NCBI RefSeq assembly: GCF_011682145.1
Contig: NZ_WHJH01000006.1
Coordinates: 152,559-216,558 of the forward strand
Reading direction: 5' to 3'
Length of the DNA: 64,000 nt
DNA from: Massilia mucilaginosa
GTDB lineage: Bacteria; Pseudomonadota; Gammaproteobacteria; Burkholderiales; Burkholderiaceae_D
Below are positions 23,973-34,625 of the stretch, in pieces. The stretch's first letter is position 1, and every line of letters starts with the position of its first letter. The position numbers and the translations under genes are program-made. Under the pieces are notes generated by a model. That model was not told where the DNA came from. It did not search any database and saw nothing but the letters and a program-made list of their open reading frames with translations.

Positions 23973-26120
23973 TTACTTGCGCGGGTACTTGATCGTCATT
24001 TCCTTGAGCAGGTTGTCGGCATGGTCGACTTCCTTCATCACCCACAGCATGTAGCGGATGTCCACGTGAATGGCGCGCGTGATGTCGCTGTCGAAGTACC
24101 AGTCCTTGGTCACCGATTCATAGGTCGAATCGAAGTTCAGGCCAACCAGTTCGCCGCGCTTGTTCATCACCGCCGAACCGGAATTGCCGCCGGTGGTATC
24201 GGCGCTGGACAGGAAGTTGACCGGCACCGTGTTCAGCACAGGGTCCTTGAACATGCCATAGCGCTTTTCCTTGACCGCGTCGAGCAGCCGCTTCGGTGCG
24301 TTGAACGGCTCGGCCGCGGTGTGCTTCTCGGCGATGCCTTCGACCGTCGTGAACGGGCCTTTGACGATGCCATCGCGCGCCGAGTAAGGCGCCACCGTGC
24401 CGAAGGTCACGCGCAGGGTCGAATTGGCATCGGCGTAGACCGGTTTTCCTTGCGACTTCTTCCACGCGATCACGGCCGACATGTACTGCGGAATGATGCG
24501 TTCGAGGTTGCCGTCGATTTCCTTGCGGCGGTTTTCCAGCGCCATGGTCACCTCATGCAGCTTGACGGCCAGCTTGATGAAGGCGTCGTCCGACTTTGCA
24601 AACGCCGCCGCATCCTTGCCGATCCAGCCAAGGCGCTTGGCCGTCTCGCCCAGTTCCGACTGTGTGTACAGCGCGCCGATGGCATCCGGCGCCGGCAGCA
24701 ATGCGTCCAGGCCTTGCGGATGCATCTTCGCGGCCAGCTTCCGATAGCGCTGCAATCCGGCGCTAAAGCGCGCCTCGTCCACGCTGCCCACATACGACTG
24801 CTCAAGGCGGGTCAGGCGCGCCTTGATGAACGACAGGTCGCGTTCCTGGTAGCCGGTTTCGCGTTTGGCATCGGGCTTGGCGCCTTCCAGCGCCAGGCGG
24901 TACACCGTGCGCGCCGATTTCAGCAGGTCGCTGTTGCCGGCGACCGACCAGGCGAATTCCTGTTCCGACAGCGCCATGTCGGCGGCGATGGCGGCGTCCA
25001 GGTCGGCCAGCAAGGTCGGCGACACGTCTTTCTGGTTACCCGGCTTGTTGAACCAGGCGCGGAACTCGGCGTCCTGCACGTCCTTGATCGCGGCGATGTC
25101 CTTGCGCGCGAAGCCATCGAGCAGGCCCTGGGTTTTCTTGAGCACGTTATTGATGCCCTTGACCACGCTGGCGTAGCGCACGTCGTGGGCCGCGTTGCCC
25201 TTGGTGGCGGCGGCGATCACGGCCAGGTCGGCCTGCATCTCGGCCACGCGCACCGGGAAGTTGGCGTCGCGCGCGAAGCGGATTTCGGACGGCAGCTTGT
25301 AGCGGCTGGTACGCCCCGGATAGCCGGCCAGCAGGATCGGATCGCCGTTCTTCAGGCCTTCGGCCGACACCACCAGGAAGTCTTTCGACTTGTACGGCAC
25401 GTTGTCGGGCGATGGATCGGCCGGACGGCCATCCTTGCCGACGTAGGCGCGCAGGAAGGAGTAGTCGCCGGTCTGGCGCGGCCACTCGAAGTTATCGACC
25501 TCGCCGCCAAAATTGCCGATCATGTCCGACGGCGCGTACACCAGGCGCACATCGCGGATCATCAGCTGGCGAATGCGGTAATACTCAAGGCCGCGGTGAA
25601 AACTCGGCACCGAGCAGCGGTAAGCCTTGTCGGTTTCGCATTCGGCGGTCAGCGCCTTGATGCGGTTCTGGACTTCTTCATTGCGCTCGCGCCCCGACAG
25701 GGTCGGCGACAGGCCCTTGAGCACGCGGTCGGTGACGTTTTCGACTTTTTCGGTCACGTACACCAGCGTGTTCGGGCCGCCCGGCAGTTCGGCGTCGCGC
25801 GTCTTGGCCAGGAAGCCGTTCACGATGTAGTTCTTGTCGGCGGTCGAATTGCGCTGGATGGCGCCGTAGGCGCAGTGGTGGTTGGTGACCACCAGTCCAT
25901 CGCCGGACACGAACGAGGCCGAGCAGCCGCCCAGCGACACGATGGCGCTCATGGGGTGCTTGGACAGGTCGGCCAGCTTCTCGGCGGGGATGGTGATGCC
26001 GATGCGTTTGAGTTCCGACGACAGTTGCGGAAGCTGGTATGGCTGCCACTGGCCTTCATCGGCATTTGCGGTGGCAAATACGCCGAGCAGGGCGACGGGT
26101 AAGGCGATGGATTTCAACAA
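23973..26120 (-). CDS. S46 family dipeptidyl-peptidase (DPP7/DPP11 type)
   Basis: 715-residue exported serine peptidase of family S46, which removes dipeptides from the N-terminus of peptides in the periplasm. Signal peptide LKSIALPVALLGVFATANA directly after the start. The chymotrypsin-like domain shows the catalytic His in TNHHCAYGAIQ near residue 85 and the nucleophile Ser in TTGGNSGSAVMN near residue 655; the large inserted helical domain (about 270-560) is typical. The start is TTG at 26120 with GGGG at 6-base spacing; starting there gives a perfect signal peptide. After the active serine the motif reads NFDSTYES, where DPP7 has Gly and DPP11 has Arg at the specificity position, so substrate preference is uncertain. 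Confidence 0.9.
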   Translation of the reverse strand: MLKSIALPVALLGVFATANADEGQWQPYQLPQLSSELKRIGITIPAEKLADLSKHPMSAIVSLGGCSASFVSGDGLVVTNHHCAYGAIQRNSTADKNYIVNGFLAKTRDAELPGGPNTLVYVTEKVENVTDRVLKGLSPTLSGRERNEEVQNRIKALTAECETDKAYRCSVPSFHRGLEYYRIRQLMIRDVRLVYAPSDMIGNFGGEVDNFEWPRQTGDYSFLRAYVGKDGRPADPSPDNVPYKSKDFLVVSAEGLKNGDPILLAGYPGRTSRYKLPSEIRFARDANFPVRVAEMQADLAVIAAATKGNAAHDVRYASVVKGINNVLKKTQGLLDGFARKDIAAIKDVQDAEFRAWFNKPGNQKDVSPTLLADLDAAIAADMALSEQEFAWSVAGNSDLLKSARTVYRLALEGAKPDAKRETGYQERDLSFIKARLTRLEQSYVGSVDEARFSAGLQRYRKLAAKMHPQGLDALLPAPDAIGALYTQSELGETAKRLGWIGKDAAAFAKSDDAFIKLAVKLHEVTMALENRRKEIDGNLERIIPQYMSAVIAWKKSQGKPVYADANSTLRVTFGTVAPYSARDGIVKGPFTTVEGIAEKHTAAEPFNAPKRLLDAVKEKRYGMFKDPVLNTVPVNFLSSADTTGGNSGSAVMNKRGELVGLNFDSTYESVTKDWYFDSDITRAIHVDIRYMLWVMKEVDHADNLLKEMTIKYPRK

Positions 26121-26364
26121 GATATACCCCAGAAGATAAAAGCAAGCGGGGAGTATATCGCTGATGCAAAGCGCTGGAAATGATTTTGTCTGCGCCGTAT
26201 TGACGGCGCGCGCCCGCACGCGGCGTCCTGTGCGTGACGGACATCGACCGTTAACACCGCCAAAAGGCCTGCGTTACAATCAACTGTTAACAAATAATCA
26301 CGGCACCGCTCCATGCCGGCACAGCCCTCCTCGTCTGAAATTACCTCGCGCGTGGCGGCCGCCG

Positions 26365-26865
26365 TCAGCCGGCTTTGGCGCGCTTGCGCTTTTTGGGCGC
26401 CAGCATGGTGCCGGTGCAGGTGGGCGCGCCGCAGCGGCACTCGAAGGCTTTTTTGACAGCCGGCGTATGCCGCTCTTCGTAGATCAGCGCGTAGTTGTAC
26501 TTGAGTTCTTCGTCGCGCATGATCGGGTGCAGCGCGTAGATGAACACCCTGCCCTCGTCCTCCTGGGCCTCGCAATTCGGTTCGCAGGCGTGGTTGATGA
26601 AGCGCGAATCGTTGCCGCCACGGCCACCGTCGATGACCATGCCGTCGGCCAGCGAAAAGAAAAAGGTGTGGTTGAGCGGCCCGCCGCCGGCTTCGGCGCG
26701 CAGCGCCGATTCGTCGGACGTGATGCGCTCGCCCGTGTATTCGGCGATCTGCTCGCCCGGTTCGATGTCGCGCGTGGCAAAGACGCCGTTGCCGTGGATG
26801 GCGGAGCGCCGTACTTCGTAACAGGCGGACTCGGTTTTACTGGGTTGGGAGGGTGTGCTGTTCAT
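26365..26865 (-). CDS. SET-domain protein (lysine methyltransferase type)
   Basis: 166-residue protein consisting of a complete SET domain: start GNGVFATRDIEPGEQIAEYTG, SAM/lysine-site core RFINHACEPNCEAQ, the catalytic-tyrosine region ELKYNYALIYEE, and a post-SET cysteine cluster CRCGAPTCTGTM for zinc. The C-terminus is basic (PKKRKRAKAG). SET enzymes methylate protein lysines; in bacteria the targets are mostly unknown. It begins 9 bases after the stop of the NodT-type gene, so it sits as the last gene of the mdtABC efflux operon, an unexpected partner. The Shine-Dalgarno is weak (AGATGG). Confidence 0.9.
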   Translation of the reverse strand: MNSTPSQPSKTESACYEVRRSAIHGNGVFATRDIEPGEQIAEYTGERITSDESALRAEAGGGPLNHTFFFSLADGMVIDGGRGGNDSRFINHACEPNCEAQEDEGRVFIYALHPIMRDEELKYNYALIYEERHTPAVKKAFECRCGAPTCTGTMLAPKKRKRAKAG

Positions 26866-26874
26866 CCATCTATT

Positions 26875-28272
26875 TTACTGCGCTTGCCACCCGCCGCCCA
26901 ATGCCTGAATCAACGAAATCGCGGTGCTCTGGCGGTCGCCCTGCGCCTGCACCAGCGCGCGCCGCGCCGACAGCGCGCTGGCCTGGGCCTGCACCACTTC
27001 GCTGTAGCTGACCTGCCCCGCCTTGTAGCGGTTGAGGATCTGCGCCTCGACCTGGTCGGCCGATTCGGATGCCTGGCGGCGCAGCACCAGCTGCTGCGCC
27101 AGCACGCGCGTGGCGGAGAGCTGGTTTTCCACGTCGCCGAAGGCGTCGAGCACCGTCTGGCGGTAGCGCGCCACCGCCGCCTGCTGGCTGGCCTCGGCGC
27201 CCGCCACGCTGGCGCGCGTGGCGCCGGCGTTGAACAGGCTTTGCGCCGCGCTCAGGCCGAAGGACCACAGCGCGTTCGAGGCGCTGAAAAGGTCCGACAC
27301 GCGGCTGCCGCCGTTGCCCACGGAGGCGGTCAGGCCGATGTTCGGATAATACGCCGAGCGCGCGATGCCGATCTGCTCATTGGCCGCCGCCACGCGCCGT
27401 TCGGCGGCGGCGATGTCGGGCCGGCGCTGCAACAGCGCCGACGGCACGCCGACCGGAATCTCCGGCACGAACGCCTGCCATGGCGCGCTCGCCAGGGTAA
27501 AGTCGGCCGGCGCCTTGCCCAGCAAGACAGCGATGGCGTGTTCGAACTGGGCGCGCTGGCGCGCCAGCGACAAGGCATCGATCCGGGCGTTGGACAATTG
27601 CGTCTGCGCCTGCAGCACATCGGACTTGGTGGCGATGCCGGCGTCGAAGCGGTTCCTCGTAATCTGCAGCACCCGCTGGTAGCCTTCGATGGTGGTGGCC
27701 AGCAGCGCCGCCTGGGCGTCGGTCTGGCGCACCACGAAATAGTTGGCCGCCAGTTCGCCCTGCGCCGACAGGCGTGCCGATGCCAGATCGGCGGCGCTGG
27801 CCTGGGCGCTGGCGCTGGCCGCGCCCACGCTGGCGCGCAGGCGGCCCCACAGGTCGGGTTCCCAGCTGGTGCCGATGTTGAGGCGATAGTTGTTGTCCGC
27901 GCCGGCATTGCGCGTGCCCGAACGCTCGCCGCTGGTACTGAGCGACACGCTCGGGAACAGAGAAGCACGCTGCTGCTGGACCAGCGAGCGCGCTTGCGCA
28001 TACGACGCCACGGCGGCGGCCACGTTCTGGTTCGACACGTCGATCTGTCCAGCCAGCTCGTTCAAAACGGCATCGTTGAACAGGGTCCACCACGGTCCGC
28101 GGTCGAGCGCATCGGCCGGGGCGGCGGGCGACCAGCCCTGCGCTTCCTTGAAGGCTGCCGGTTCGGGCGTGGTGGGCTTGACGTAGGCCGGGCCGACGGC
28201 ACAGCCGCCGAGAAGAACAGCGGCAAGCGGTAAAAGACGAAGGAGCTCAGTTGCGCGCATAGGATTACTCAT
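26875..28272 (-). CDS. Outer-membrane efflux lipoprotein, NodT/TolC-like
   Basis: 465-residue outer-membrane factor that forms the exit channel for the RND pumps upstream. A lipoprotein signal is clear: LLPLAAVLLGGCA, with the lipidated Cys at position 24. Two repeats of the outer-membrane-efflux domain follow, with long helical coiled coils (for example YAQARSLVQQQRASLFPSVS and YRQTVLDAFGDVENQLSATR) and short beta-barrel strands, as in NodT. The ATG at 28272 overlaps the TGA of mdtC (ATGA), so translation is coupled. Ends in GGGWQAQ. Together with mdtABC it makes a complete tripartite system in one operon. Confidence 0.93.
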   Translation of the reverse strand: MSNPMRATELLRLLPLAAVLLGGCAVGPAYVKPTTPEPAAFKEAQGWSPAAPADALDRGPWWTLFNDAVLNELAGQIDVSNQNVAAAVASYAQARSLVQQQRASLFPSVSLSTSGERSGTRNAGADNNYRLNIGTSWEPDLWGRLRASVGAASASAQASAADLASARLSAQGELAANYFVVRQTDAQAALLATTIEGYQRVLQITRNRFDAGIATKSDVLQAQTQLSNARIDALSLARQRAQFEHAIAVLLGKAPADFTLASAPWQAFVPEIPVGVPSALLQRRPDIAAAERRVAAANEQIGIARSAYYPNIGLTASVGNGGSRVSDLFSASNALWSFGLSAAQSLFNAGATRASVAGAEASQQAAVARYRQTVLDAFGDVENQLSATRVLAQQLVLRRQASESADQVEAQILNRYKAGQVSYSEVVQAQASALSARRALVQAQGDRQSTAISLIQALGGGWQAQ

Positions 28273-31200
28273 TGTGGATTGGGTGAGGCAGCGTTGTCGG
28301 CGTGATGACCGAGCTGGCGCTCGGCGGGGCCGCGCCGGCGCAGCTTGTCCATCACGACGTAGACGACGGGGGTGGTGAGCAAGGTCAGTACCTGGCTGGC
28401 GATCAGGCCGCCGATGATGGCGATGCCGAGCGGGCGGCGCAGCTCCGAACCTTCGCCGAAGCCGATCGCCAGCGGCAAGGCGCCCAGTGCGGCGGCCAGG
28501 GTCGTCATCAGGATCGGGCGAAAGCGCAGCAGGCACGCTTCGCGCACGGCTTCGAGCGGCGACAGGCCGCGCGTGCGCTCGGCCTCCAGCGCAAAGTCGA
28601 TGATCAGGATCGCATTCTTCTTCACGATCCCGATCAGCAAAAATACCCCGATCAGGGCGATGATCGAAAACTCCATCTTGAACAGCAGCAGGGCCAGCAC
28701 CGCGCCCACGCCGGCCGACGGCAGGGTCGAGAGCACCGTGATCGGGTGCACCAGGCTTTCGTACAGGATCCCGAGCACGATGTAGATGACGACGATGGCC
28801 GCCGCAATGAGCATCGGCTGTTCCTTGTTCGACTCGTCGGCCGCGCGCGCCGTGCCCTGGAAGCTGCCGCGCACATTGTTCGGCATGCCGATGTCGGCCT
28901 CCGCCTGCTTGACGGCGGCCTGCCCGTCGGCCAGGTTGCTGCCCTGCGCCAGATTGAACGAGACGGTCGTCGCCAGTTCGCCGTCCTGGTGGTTGACCGA
29001 GGTCGGTGTCGCGCTTTCGGCAAAGCTGGCAATCGCCGACAGCGGCACCATGGTGGTCGCTTCACTGCTCAATGCCTGCCCGCTGGACGGGTCGCGCGAG
29101 GCGGTGGTGTTGGCCGGCGTGGCGGCGCCGCCGGAACTGGAGGTGCCGCGCGAAGGCACGTACACATCGTTCAGCGCCTCGGGCGACTGCTGGTACTGCT
29201 TCGCCACGCCCATGATCACGCTGTACTGATTTAGTTCGTCGTAGATGGTCGTCACCTGGCGCTGGCCGAAGGCGTTGTAGAGCGCATTGTCGACGTCGCG
29301 CGGGTTGATGCCGAGCCGCGCGGCGCTGTCCTTGTCGATCTGGACGAACATCTCGACCCCGTTTTCTGCCTGGTCGGTATCGACATCGACCAGCGCGCTT
29401 TGCCGCTTCATGGAATCGGCCAGCTTGCCGGCCCACAGTTTGAGGTCGGCGCGGTTGTCGCTCTTCAAGGTGTACTGGTAGGTCGAGTTGGACTGGCGCC
29501 CGCCCATGCGCAAGTCCTGCACCGGGTTGAGGAACATCGACACGCCGGTCACCTTCGCCAGTTGCGGGCGCAGGCGCGCAATCACGGCCTGGCCGCCATC
29601 GCTACGTTCGGACACCGGTTTCAGGTTGATGAACATGAAGCCGCCCCCCGCTCGTCCGCCGCCGGTGAAGCCCACCACCGTGGCCACCGCCGGATCGCGC
29701 CGGATGATGTCGACCAGTTGCTTCAACTTGGCCTGCATGGCCTGGAACGAGATGCTCTGGTCGGCGCGAATGCCGCCGCTGATCTGGCCCGTGTCCTGTT
29801 GCGGAAAGAAGCCTTTCGGCGCGGCGGAAAACAGGTACACATTGAGGCCGATCACGAACACGAAGATCAGCATCACCAGCGCGATGCTGTCCAGGGCCCA
29901 GTCGAGCGAATGCTCGTACGCCTTGTGAATGCGGTCGAAACCGCGTTCGGCCCAGCGCGACAGGCGGCCGGGCTGGCGCTCGATGGCGGCCGGTTTGAGC
30001 AGCCAGGCGCACATCATCGGCGTGGTGGTGAGCGAAATGACCAGCGAAATCATCACCGCGGCCGACAGCGTGACGGCGAATTCGCGGAACAGGCGGCCCA
30101 CCTGCCCGCCCATGAACAGCAGCGGAATGAACACCGCCACCAGCGACAGGCTGATCGACAACACCGTAAAGCCCACTTCGCGCGCACCGAGCAGCGCCGC
30201 CTGCATGCGGTCCATGCCGTTTTCGATGTGGCGGGCGGTGTTCTCCAGCACGACGATGGCGTCGTCGACCACGAAGCCGGTGGCCACGGTCAGCGCCATC
30301 AGCGACAGGTTGTTCAGGCTGAAACCAAGCATGTACATCACGCCGAAGGTGCCGAGCAGCGACACCACGGTGGCCACCGCCGGGATGATGGTGGCGCGCA
30401 CGCTGCGCAGGAACAGGCTGACCACCAGCACCACCAGCAAAATCGAGATGATCAGGGTCAGCTCGATCTCGGCCAGGGAGGAGCGGATCGAGTTGGTGCT
30501 GTCGGAGGCCACTTCCAGCTTCACGTCCTGCGGCAGTTGTGCCTGGAGCGATGGCACCAAGGCGCGCACGCCGTCCACCGTTTCGATGACGTTGGCGCCG
30601 GGCTGGCGCGTGATCAGCACGATCACCGCGGGCTGGCCGTTGAACAGGCCCAGTGTATTGACGTTTTCGACGCCGTCGATCACTTCGGCCACGTCGTCAA
30701 GGCGCACGGCGGCGCCGTTGCGCCAGGCGACTACCAGGCTGCGGTAGTCGGCGGCGCTGCGCCCGCCGGTGGCGGTGCTGGCCTGCGAATAGATCTGAAG
30801 GCGCAGGCCGTTGCCTTCGATCGCGCCCTTGGGGCGGTTGGCATTGGTCGACTGGATCGCCGCGCGCACGTCTTCGGTCGAGACGCCGTAGCGGTTCAGC
30901 GCATACGGCAGCAGCTCGACTCTAACCGCCGGCAGCGAGCCGCCGCCGATCTCCACGTCGCCCACGCCCTGCACCTGCGCCAGCTTCTGCTGCACCAGGT
31001 TCGATACCGACTCGAAGATCTGGCCGGGCGACTTGGTTTTGGACGTGAGCGCCAGGATGATGATGGGCGCGTCGGACGGATTGGCCTTGCGGTAGGTCGG
31101 GTTGCTCTTGAGCGTGGACGGCAGGTCGGCGCGCGCAGCGCTGATGGCCGCCTGCACTTCGCGCGCGGCCGAATCGATCTTGCGGTTCAAGTCGAACTGC

Positions 31201-31478
31201 AGGCTCACGCGGGTCGAGCCGCTGCCGCTTGACGAAGTCATTTCGTTCACACCGGAGATGACGCCGAGGCGCCGCTCCAGCGGGGTGGCCACGCTGGTCG
31301 ACATGGTATCGGGGCTGGCGCCCGGCAGCGAGGCGCTCACCGAGATGGTCGGGAAATCCACCTGCGGCAGCGGCGAGACCGGCAGCACGAAGAACGCGCC
31401 GATGCCGGCCAGCGCGATGCCGAGCGTGAGCAGGACGGTGGCGATCGGGCGCCGGACGAACGGTTCGGACAGGTTCAC
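28269..31478 (-). CDS. mdtC: RND efflux pump subunit MdtC
   Basis: 1069-residue inner-membrane RND transporter with 12 helices and two large periplasmic loops, second pump protein of the operon. Helix 1 is [20 protein letters not shown], and the family motifs [19 protein letters not shown] (helix 4) and [20 protein letters not shown] (helix 10) contain the charged residues of proton relay. An unusual Ser/Gly/Ala-rich stretch ([16 protein letters not shown] around residue 790) interrupts the second porter region. The start is GTG at 31478, overlapping the TGA of mdtB (GTGA), with GAGG 7 bases upstream. MdtB and MdtC form a heterotrimer in E. coli; substrates there include bile salts and novobiocin. 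Confidence 0.92.
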   Translation of the reverse strand: MNLSEPFVRRPIATVLLTLGIALAGIGAFFVLPVSPLPQVDFPTISVSASLPGASPDTMSTSVATPLERRLGVISGVNEMTSSSGSGSTRVSLQFDLNRKIDSAAREVQAAISAARADLPSTLKSNPTYRKANPSDAPIIILALTSKTKSPGQIFESVSNLVQQKLAQVQGVGDVEIGGGSLPAVRVELLPYALNRYGVSTEDVRAAIQSTNANRPKGAIEGNGLRLQIYSQASTATGGRSAADYRSLVVAWRNGAAVRLDDVAEVIDGVENVNTLGLFNGQPAVIVLITRQPGANVIETVDGVRALVPSLQAQLPQDVKLEVASDSTNSIRSSLAEIELTLIISILLVVLVVSLFLRSVRATIIPAVATVVSLLGTFGVMYMLGFSLNNLSLMALTVATGFVVDDAIVVLENTARHIENGMDRMQAALLGAREVGFTVLSISLSLVAVFIPLLFMGGQVGRLFREFAVTLSAAVMISLVISLTTTPMMCAWLLKPAAIERQPGRLSRWAERGFDRIHKAYEHSLDWALDSIALVMLIFVFVIGLNVYLFSAAPKGFFPQQDTGQISGGIRADQSISFQAMQAKLKQLVDIIRRDPAVATVVGFTGGGRAGGGFMFINLKPVSERSDGGQAVIARLRPQLAKVTGVSMFLNPVQDLRMGGRQSNSTYQYTLKSDNRADLKLWAGKLADSMKRQSALVDVDTDQAENGVEMFVQIDKDSAARLGINPRDVDNALYNAFGQRQVTTIYDELNQYSVIMGVAKQYQQSPEALNDVYVPSRGTSSSGGAATPANTTASRDPSSGQALSSEATTMVPLSAIASFAESATPTSVNHQDGELATTVSFNLAQGSNLADGQAAVKQAEADIGMPNNVRGSFQGTARAADESNKEQPMLIAAAIVVIYIVLGILYESLVHPITVLSTLPSAGVGAVLALLLFKMEFSIIALIGVFLLIGIVKKNAILIIDFALEAERTRGLSPLEAVREACLLRFRPILMTTLAAALGALPLAIGFGEGSELRRPLGIAIIGGLIASQVLTLLTTPVVYVVMDKLRRRGPAERQLGHHADNAASPNPQ

Positions 31479-34400
31479 TTGGCAACCTCGCCCGAGGTAA
31501 CGGCGTCCTTGCGCGACCAGCGCCGCGCCAGGCTGTCGAAGCCGAGGTAAATCACCGGCGTCGTAAACAGCGTGAGCAGCTGGCTGACGATCAGGCCACC
31601 GAAGATGGCCAGGCCGAGTGGGCGGCGCAGTTCCGCGCCCTCGCCCCAGCCCAGCATGAGCGGCACCGCCGCGAACAGCGCCGCCAGGGTCGTCATCAAA
31701 ATCGGCCGGAAGCGCAGCAGCGCGGCCTGCTGGATCGCCTCGCGCGGAGCCATGCCCTTTTCGCGTTCGGCCTCGATGGCGAAGTCGATCATCATGATGG
31801 CGTTCTTCTTGACGATGCCGATCAGGAGGATGATGCCGATGATGCCGATCACGCCCAGGTCCTGGCCGCTGATCATCAGCGCCAGCAGCGCGCCCACGCC
31901 GGCCGACGGCAGGGTGGAGAGAATCGTCAGCGGATGCACATAGCTTTCGTACAGCACGCCCAGCACGATGTACACGCACACCACCGCCGCCAGGATCAGC
32001 CACAGCTGGTTAGACAGCGATGCCTGGTAGGCGCCCGCGGCACCGAGGAAGGTCATGCTGACCGACGCCGGCAGCTTGATCTCCAGCGCGGCCGCGCGGA
32101 TCGCTTCGACCGACTGGCCCAGCGAGACGCCCGGCGCGGTGTCGAAACCGATGGTGGTGGCCGGGTATTGCGCCACATGGGTGATCTGCAAGGGAGCGGG
32201 TTGCTCGGTGATGTTCGCCACCGCCGCCAGCGGCGTGGTTTTGCCGGAGCCGGTCTTGATCGGCAACTGGCCCAGGGTGGCAATCGACATCCGGGCGTCG
32301 CGCTGCGCTTCCAGGATCACGCGGTACTGGTTGGTCTCGGTGAAAATCGTCGAGACGATGCGCTGGCCGTAGGCGCTGTACAGGGCGTCGTCAATCGAGG
32401 CGGCCGTGACCGACAGGCGCGAGGCCGTGTCGCGGTCGATGCTCACGAACGCCGAGGTGCCGGTGGCGCCGGCGTCGGTGACCACGTTGCTCACCTGCCT
32501 GTTTTGCTGAAGGTGCTTGACCAGCGCGCCCGCCCACTGGCTGACGGTGGCGCTGTCGGCCCCTTCGAGCGAGACGCGATACAGGGTCGGGCCGCTCTCG
32601 GCGTCGATGGTCAAATCCTGGGTCGGTTGCAGGTACAGGGTCACGCCCGCCACGTCGGCCACGCGGCGGCGCAGGCGCTCCATGATCTCGGCCTGGCTGG
32701 ATGCCTTGTCGTGCTTCAGGTTGATCAGCATGCGGCCGGTGTGCAGCATGGTGTTGTTGGCGGCATCGACACCGACGTTGGAACTGAGCGACTCCACATC
32801 GGGATCGGCCAGGATCGCCTTGCCGGCCGCCTGCTGCAGTTCGGCCATGCGGTCGTACGAGATCGACTGGCGCATCTCCACCCTTGCCTGGAGCTGGCCG
32901 GTATCCTGGGTCGGGAACAGGCCCTTGGGAATCAGGATGTACAGCACGGCGGTGAGCACCAGGGTGGCCAGGGCGACCAGCAGGGTCAATCCCTGGCGCG
33001 CCAGCACCCAGTTCAGGGCATGGTCGTAGCGCACGATCACGCGATCGAAAAACGCCTGGGTGCGTTGCGCCATGCGGCCCGGCTTTTCGTCTTCATGGCT
33101 GCGCAGCCAGCGCGCCGCCATCATCGGCACCAGCGTCAAGGAAACCACGCCCGATATCAGGATCGTGATTGCGAGCGTGATGGCGAACTCGCGGAACAGG
33201 CGCCCCACCACATCGCCCATGAACAGCAGCGGAATGAGCACGGCGATCAGCGACACCGTCAGCGAAATGATGGTAAAGCCAATTTGCGCGGCGCCCTTGA
33301 TGGCGGCGGCCATCGGCGTTTCGCCTTCTTCGATGTAGCGCGCGATGTTTTCGATCATGACGATGGCGTCGTCGACCACAAAGCCGGTGGCGATGGTCAG
33401 CGCCATCAGGGACAGGTTGTTCAGGCTGTAGCCGAGCAGGTACATCGCGCCGCAGGTGCCGATCAGCGAGATCGGCACGGCCAGGCTGGCAATCACGGTC
33501 GCGCGCACGCTGTGCAGGAACGCAAAAATCACCAGCACCACCAGCGCCACGGCCAGCAGCAATTCGAGTTCGACATGAGTGACCGAAGCGCGGATGCCGG
33601 TGGTGCGGTCGGACAGCACGTCGAGCCGCAGCGCGCCGGGCAGGCTCGCTTGCAGTTCGGGCAGGCGTTCCTTGATGGCGTCCACCGTGGCGATGACGTT
33701 GGCGCCGGGCTGGCGCTGCACGTTCAGGATAATGGCCGGCTTCATGTTGGCCCAGGCGCCCAGCTTGACGTTTTCGGCGCTGTCGACCACCTTGGCCACG
33801 TCGGACAGGCGCACCGGCGCGCCGTTGCGGTAGGCGACGATCAGTTTTTCGTAATCGGGCACGGTCAAGAGCTGGTCGTTGGCGTTGATCGCGTAAGAGC
33901 GCGTGGGGCCGTCGAAGTTGCCCTTGGCGCTGTTGGCGTTGGCGCCCGAGATCGCGCTGCGCAGCGTGTCGAGCCCCAGGCCGTAGGTGGCCAGCGCGCC
34001 GGTATCGGCCTGGATGCGCACCGCCGGCCGCTGGCCGCCGCTCAGGGTGACCAGCCCCACGCCCGAGACCTGGCTGATTTTCAGCGCCAGGCGCGTGTTG
34101 ACCAGGTTCTGCACTTCGGTCAGCGGCACCGTGTCGGAGGTGATGGCGAGCGTGAGCACCGGCGCGTCGGCCGGGTTGACCTTGGCGTACACGGGCGGCG
34201 CCGGCAGGTCGGCCGGCAGCAGCGAGCCGCCGGCGTTAATCGCCGCCTGCACTTCCTGCTCGGCCACGTCGAGCGTTTGCCCGAGTCCGAACTGCAGGGT
34301 GACGATGGACACGCCCGAGGCGCTGGTGGAACTCATGCGCTGCAGGCCGGACATCTGGCCGAAGCGGCGTTCCAGCGGCGCGGTGACGGTGCGCGCCATG

Positions 34401-34573
34401 ACTTCGGGGCTGGCGCCCGGATACAGCGTCTGCACCTGGATGGTCGGGAAGTCGACCTGCGGCAGCGCCGACAGCGGCAGGAACTTGAAGCCGACAAAAC
34501 CAGCCAGCACGATCGCCAGCATCAGCAGCGAGGTGGCGACCGGGCGGGCGATAAACGGGGCCGACGGATTCAT
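31475..34573 (-). CDS. mdtB: RND efflux pump subunit MdtB
   Basis: 1032-residue RND transporter, partner of MdtC. Standard layout of 12 helices with helix 1 [20 protein letters not shown], the helix-4 motif [20 protein letters not shown] carrying the paired Asp residues, and the helix-10 motif [20 protein letters not shown]. The periplasmic loop after helix 1 carries the [20 protein letters not shown] motif of the family. The ATG at 34573 follows the mdtA stop by 52 bases, a gap that holds two 11-bp CGCATCGCGCG-like repeats; it is preceded by AAGGGG. Its stop overlaps the mdtC start. Order mdtA-mdtB-mdtC equals that in E. coli. Confidence 0.92.
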   Translation of the reverse strand: MNPSAPFIARPVATSLLMLAIVLAGFVGFKFLPLSALPQVDFPTIQVQTLYPGASPEVMARTVTAPLERRFGQMSGLQRMSSTSASGVSIVTLQFGLGQTLDVAEQEVQAAINAGGSLLPADLPAPPVYAKVNPADAPVLTLAITSDTVPLTEVQNLVNTRLALKISQVSGVGLVTLSGGQRPAVRIQADTGALATYGLGLDTLRSAISGANANSAKGNFDGPTRSYAINANDQLLTVPDYEKLIVAYRNGAPVRLSDVAKVVDSAENVKLGAWANMKPAIILNVQRQPGANVIATVDAIKERLPELQASLPGALRLDVLSDRTTGIRASVTHVELELLLAVALVVLVIFAFLHSVRATVIASLAVPISLIGTCGAMYLLGYSLNNLSLMALTIATGFVVDDAIVMIENIARYIEEGETPMAAAIKGAAQIGFTIISLTVSLIAVLIPLLFMGDVVGRLFREFAITLAITILISGVVSLTLVPMMAARWLRSHEDEKPGRMAQRTQAFFDRVIVRYDHALNWVLARQGLTLLVALATLVLTAVLYILIPKGLFPTQDTGQLQARVEMRQSISYDRMAELQQAAGKAILADPDVESLSSNVGVDAANNTMLHTGRMLINLKHDKASSQAEIMERLRRRVADVAGVTLYLQPTQDLTIDAESGPTLYRVSLEGADSATVSQWAGALVKHLQQNRQVSNVVTDAGATGTSAFVSIDRDTASRLSVTAASIDDALYSAYGQRIVSTIFTETNQYRVILEAQRDARMSIATLGQLPIKTGSGKTTPLAAVANITEQPAPLQITHVAQYPATTIGFDTAPGVSLGQSVEAIRAAALEIKLPASVSMTFLGAAGAYQASLSNQLWLILAAVVCVYIVLGVLYESYVHPLTILSTLPSAGVGALLALMISGQDLGVIGIIGIILLIGIVKKNAIMMIDFAIEAEREKGMAPREAIQQAALLRFRPILMTTLAALFAAVPLMLGWGEGAELRRPLGLAIFGGLIVSQLLTLFTTPVIYLGFDSLARRWSRKDAVTSGEVAK

Positions 34574-34625
34574 CGCGCACCCCTTGCGTAGAGCGTCGCA
34601 TCGCGCGTCGCATCGCGCGCCACCA

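Noticed and set aside
26313..26456. 47-codon frame on the plus strand starting MPAQPSSSEITSRVAAAVSR behind a promoter-like AT-rich stretch
   Set aside because: The start looks natural, but the frame soon runs antisense to the SET gene with Arg/Trp/Cys-rich sequence and stops. It could be the remnant 5' end of a lost gene; not enough evidence to call it.
31934..34591. Long open frame on the plus strand antisense to mdtB (and a similar one at 23916-26102 antisense to the S46 gene)
   Set aside because: Both are products of GC-rich codon bias opposite a clear gene. Their translations are His/Arg/Gly/Gln-rich with no recognisable domain, while the minus-strand proteins have full family motifs.
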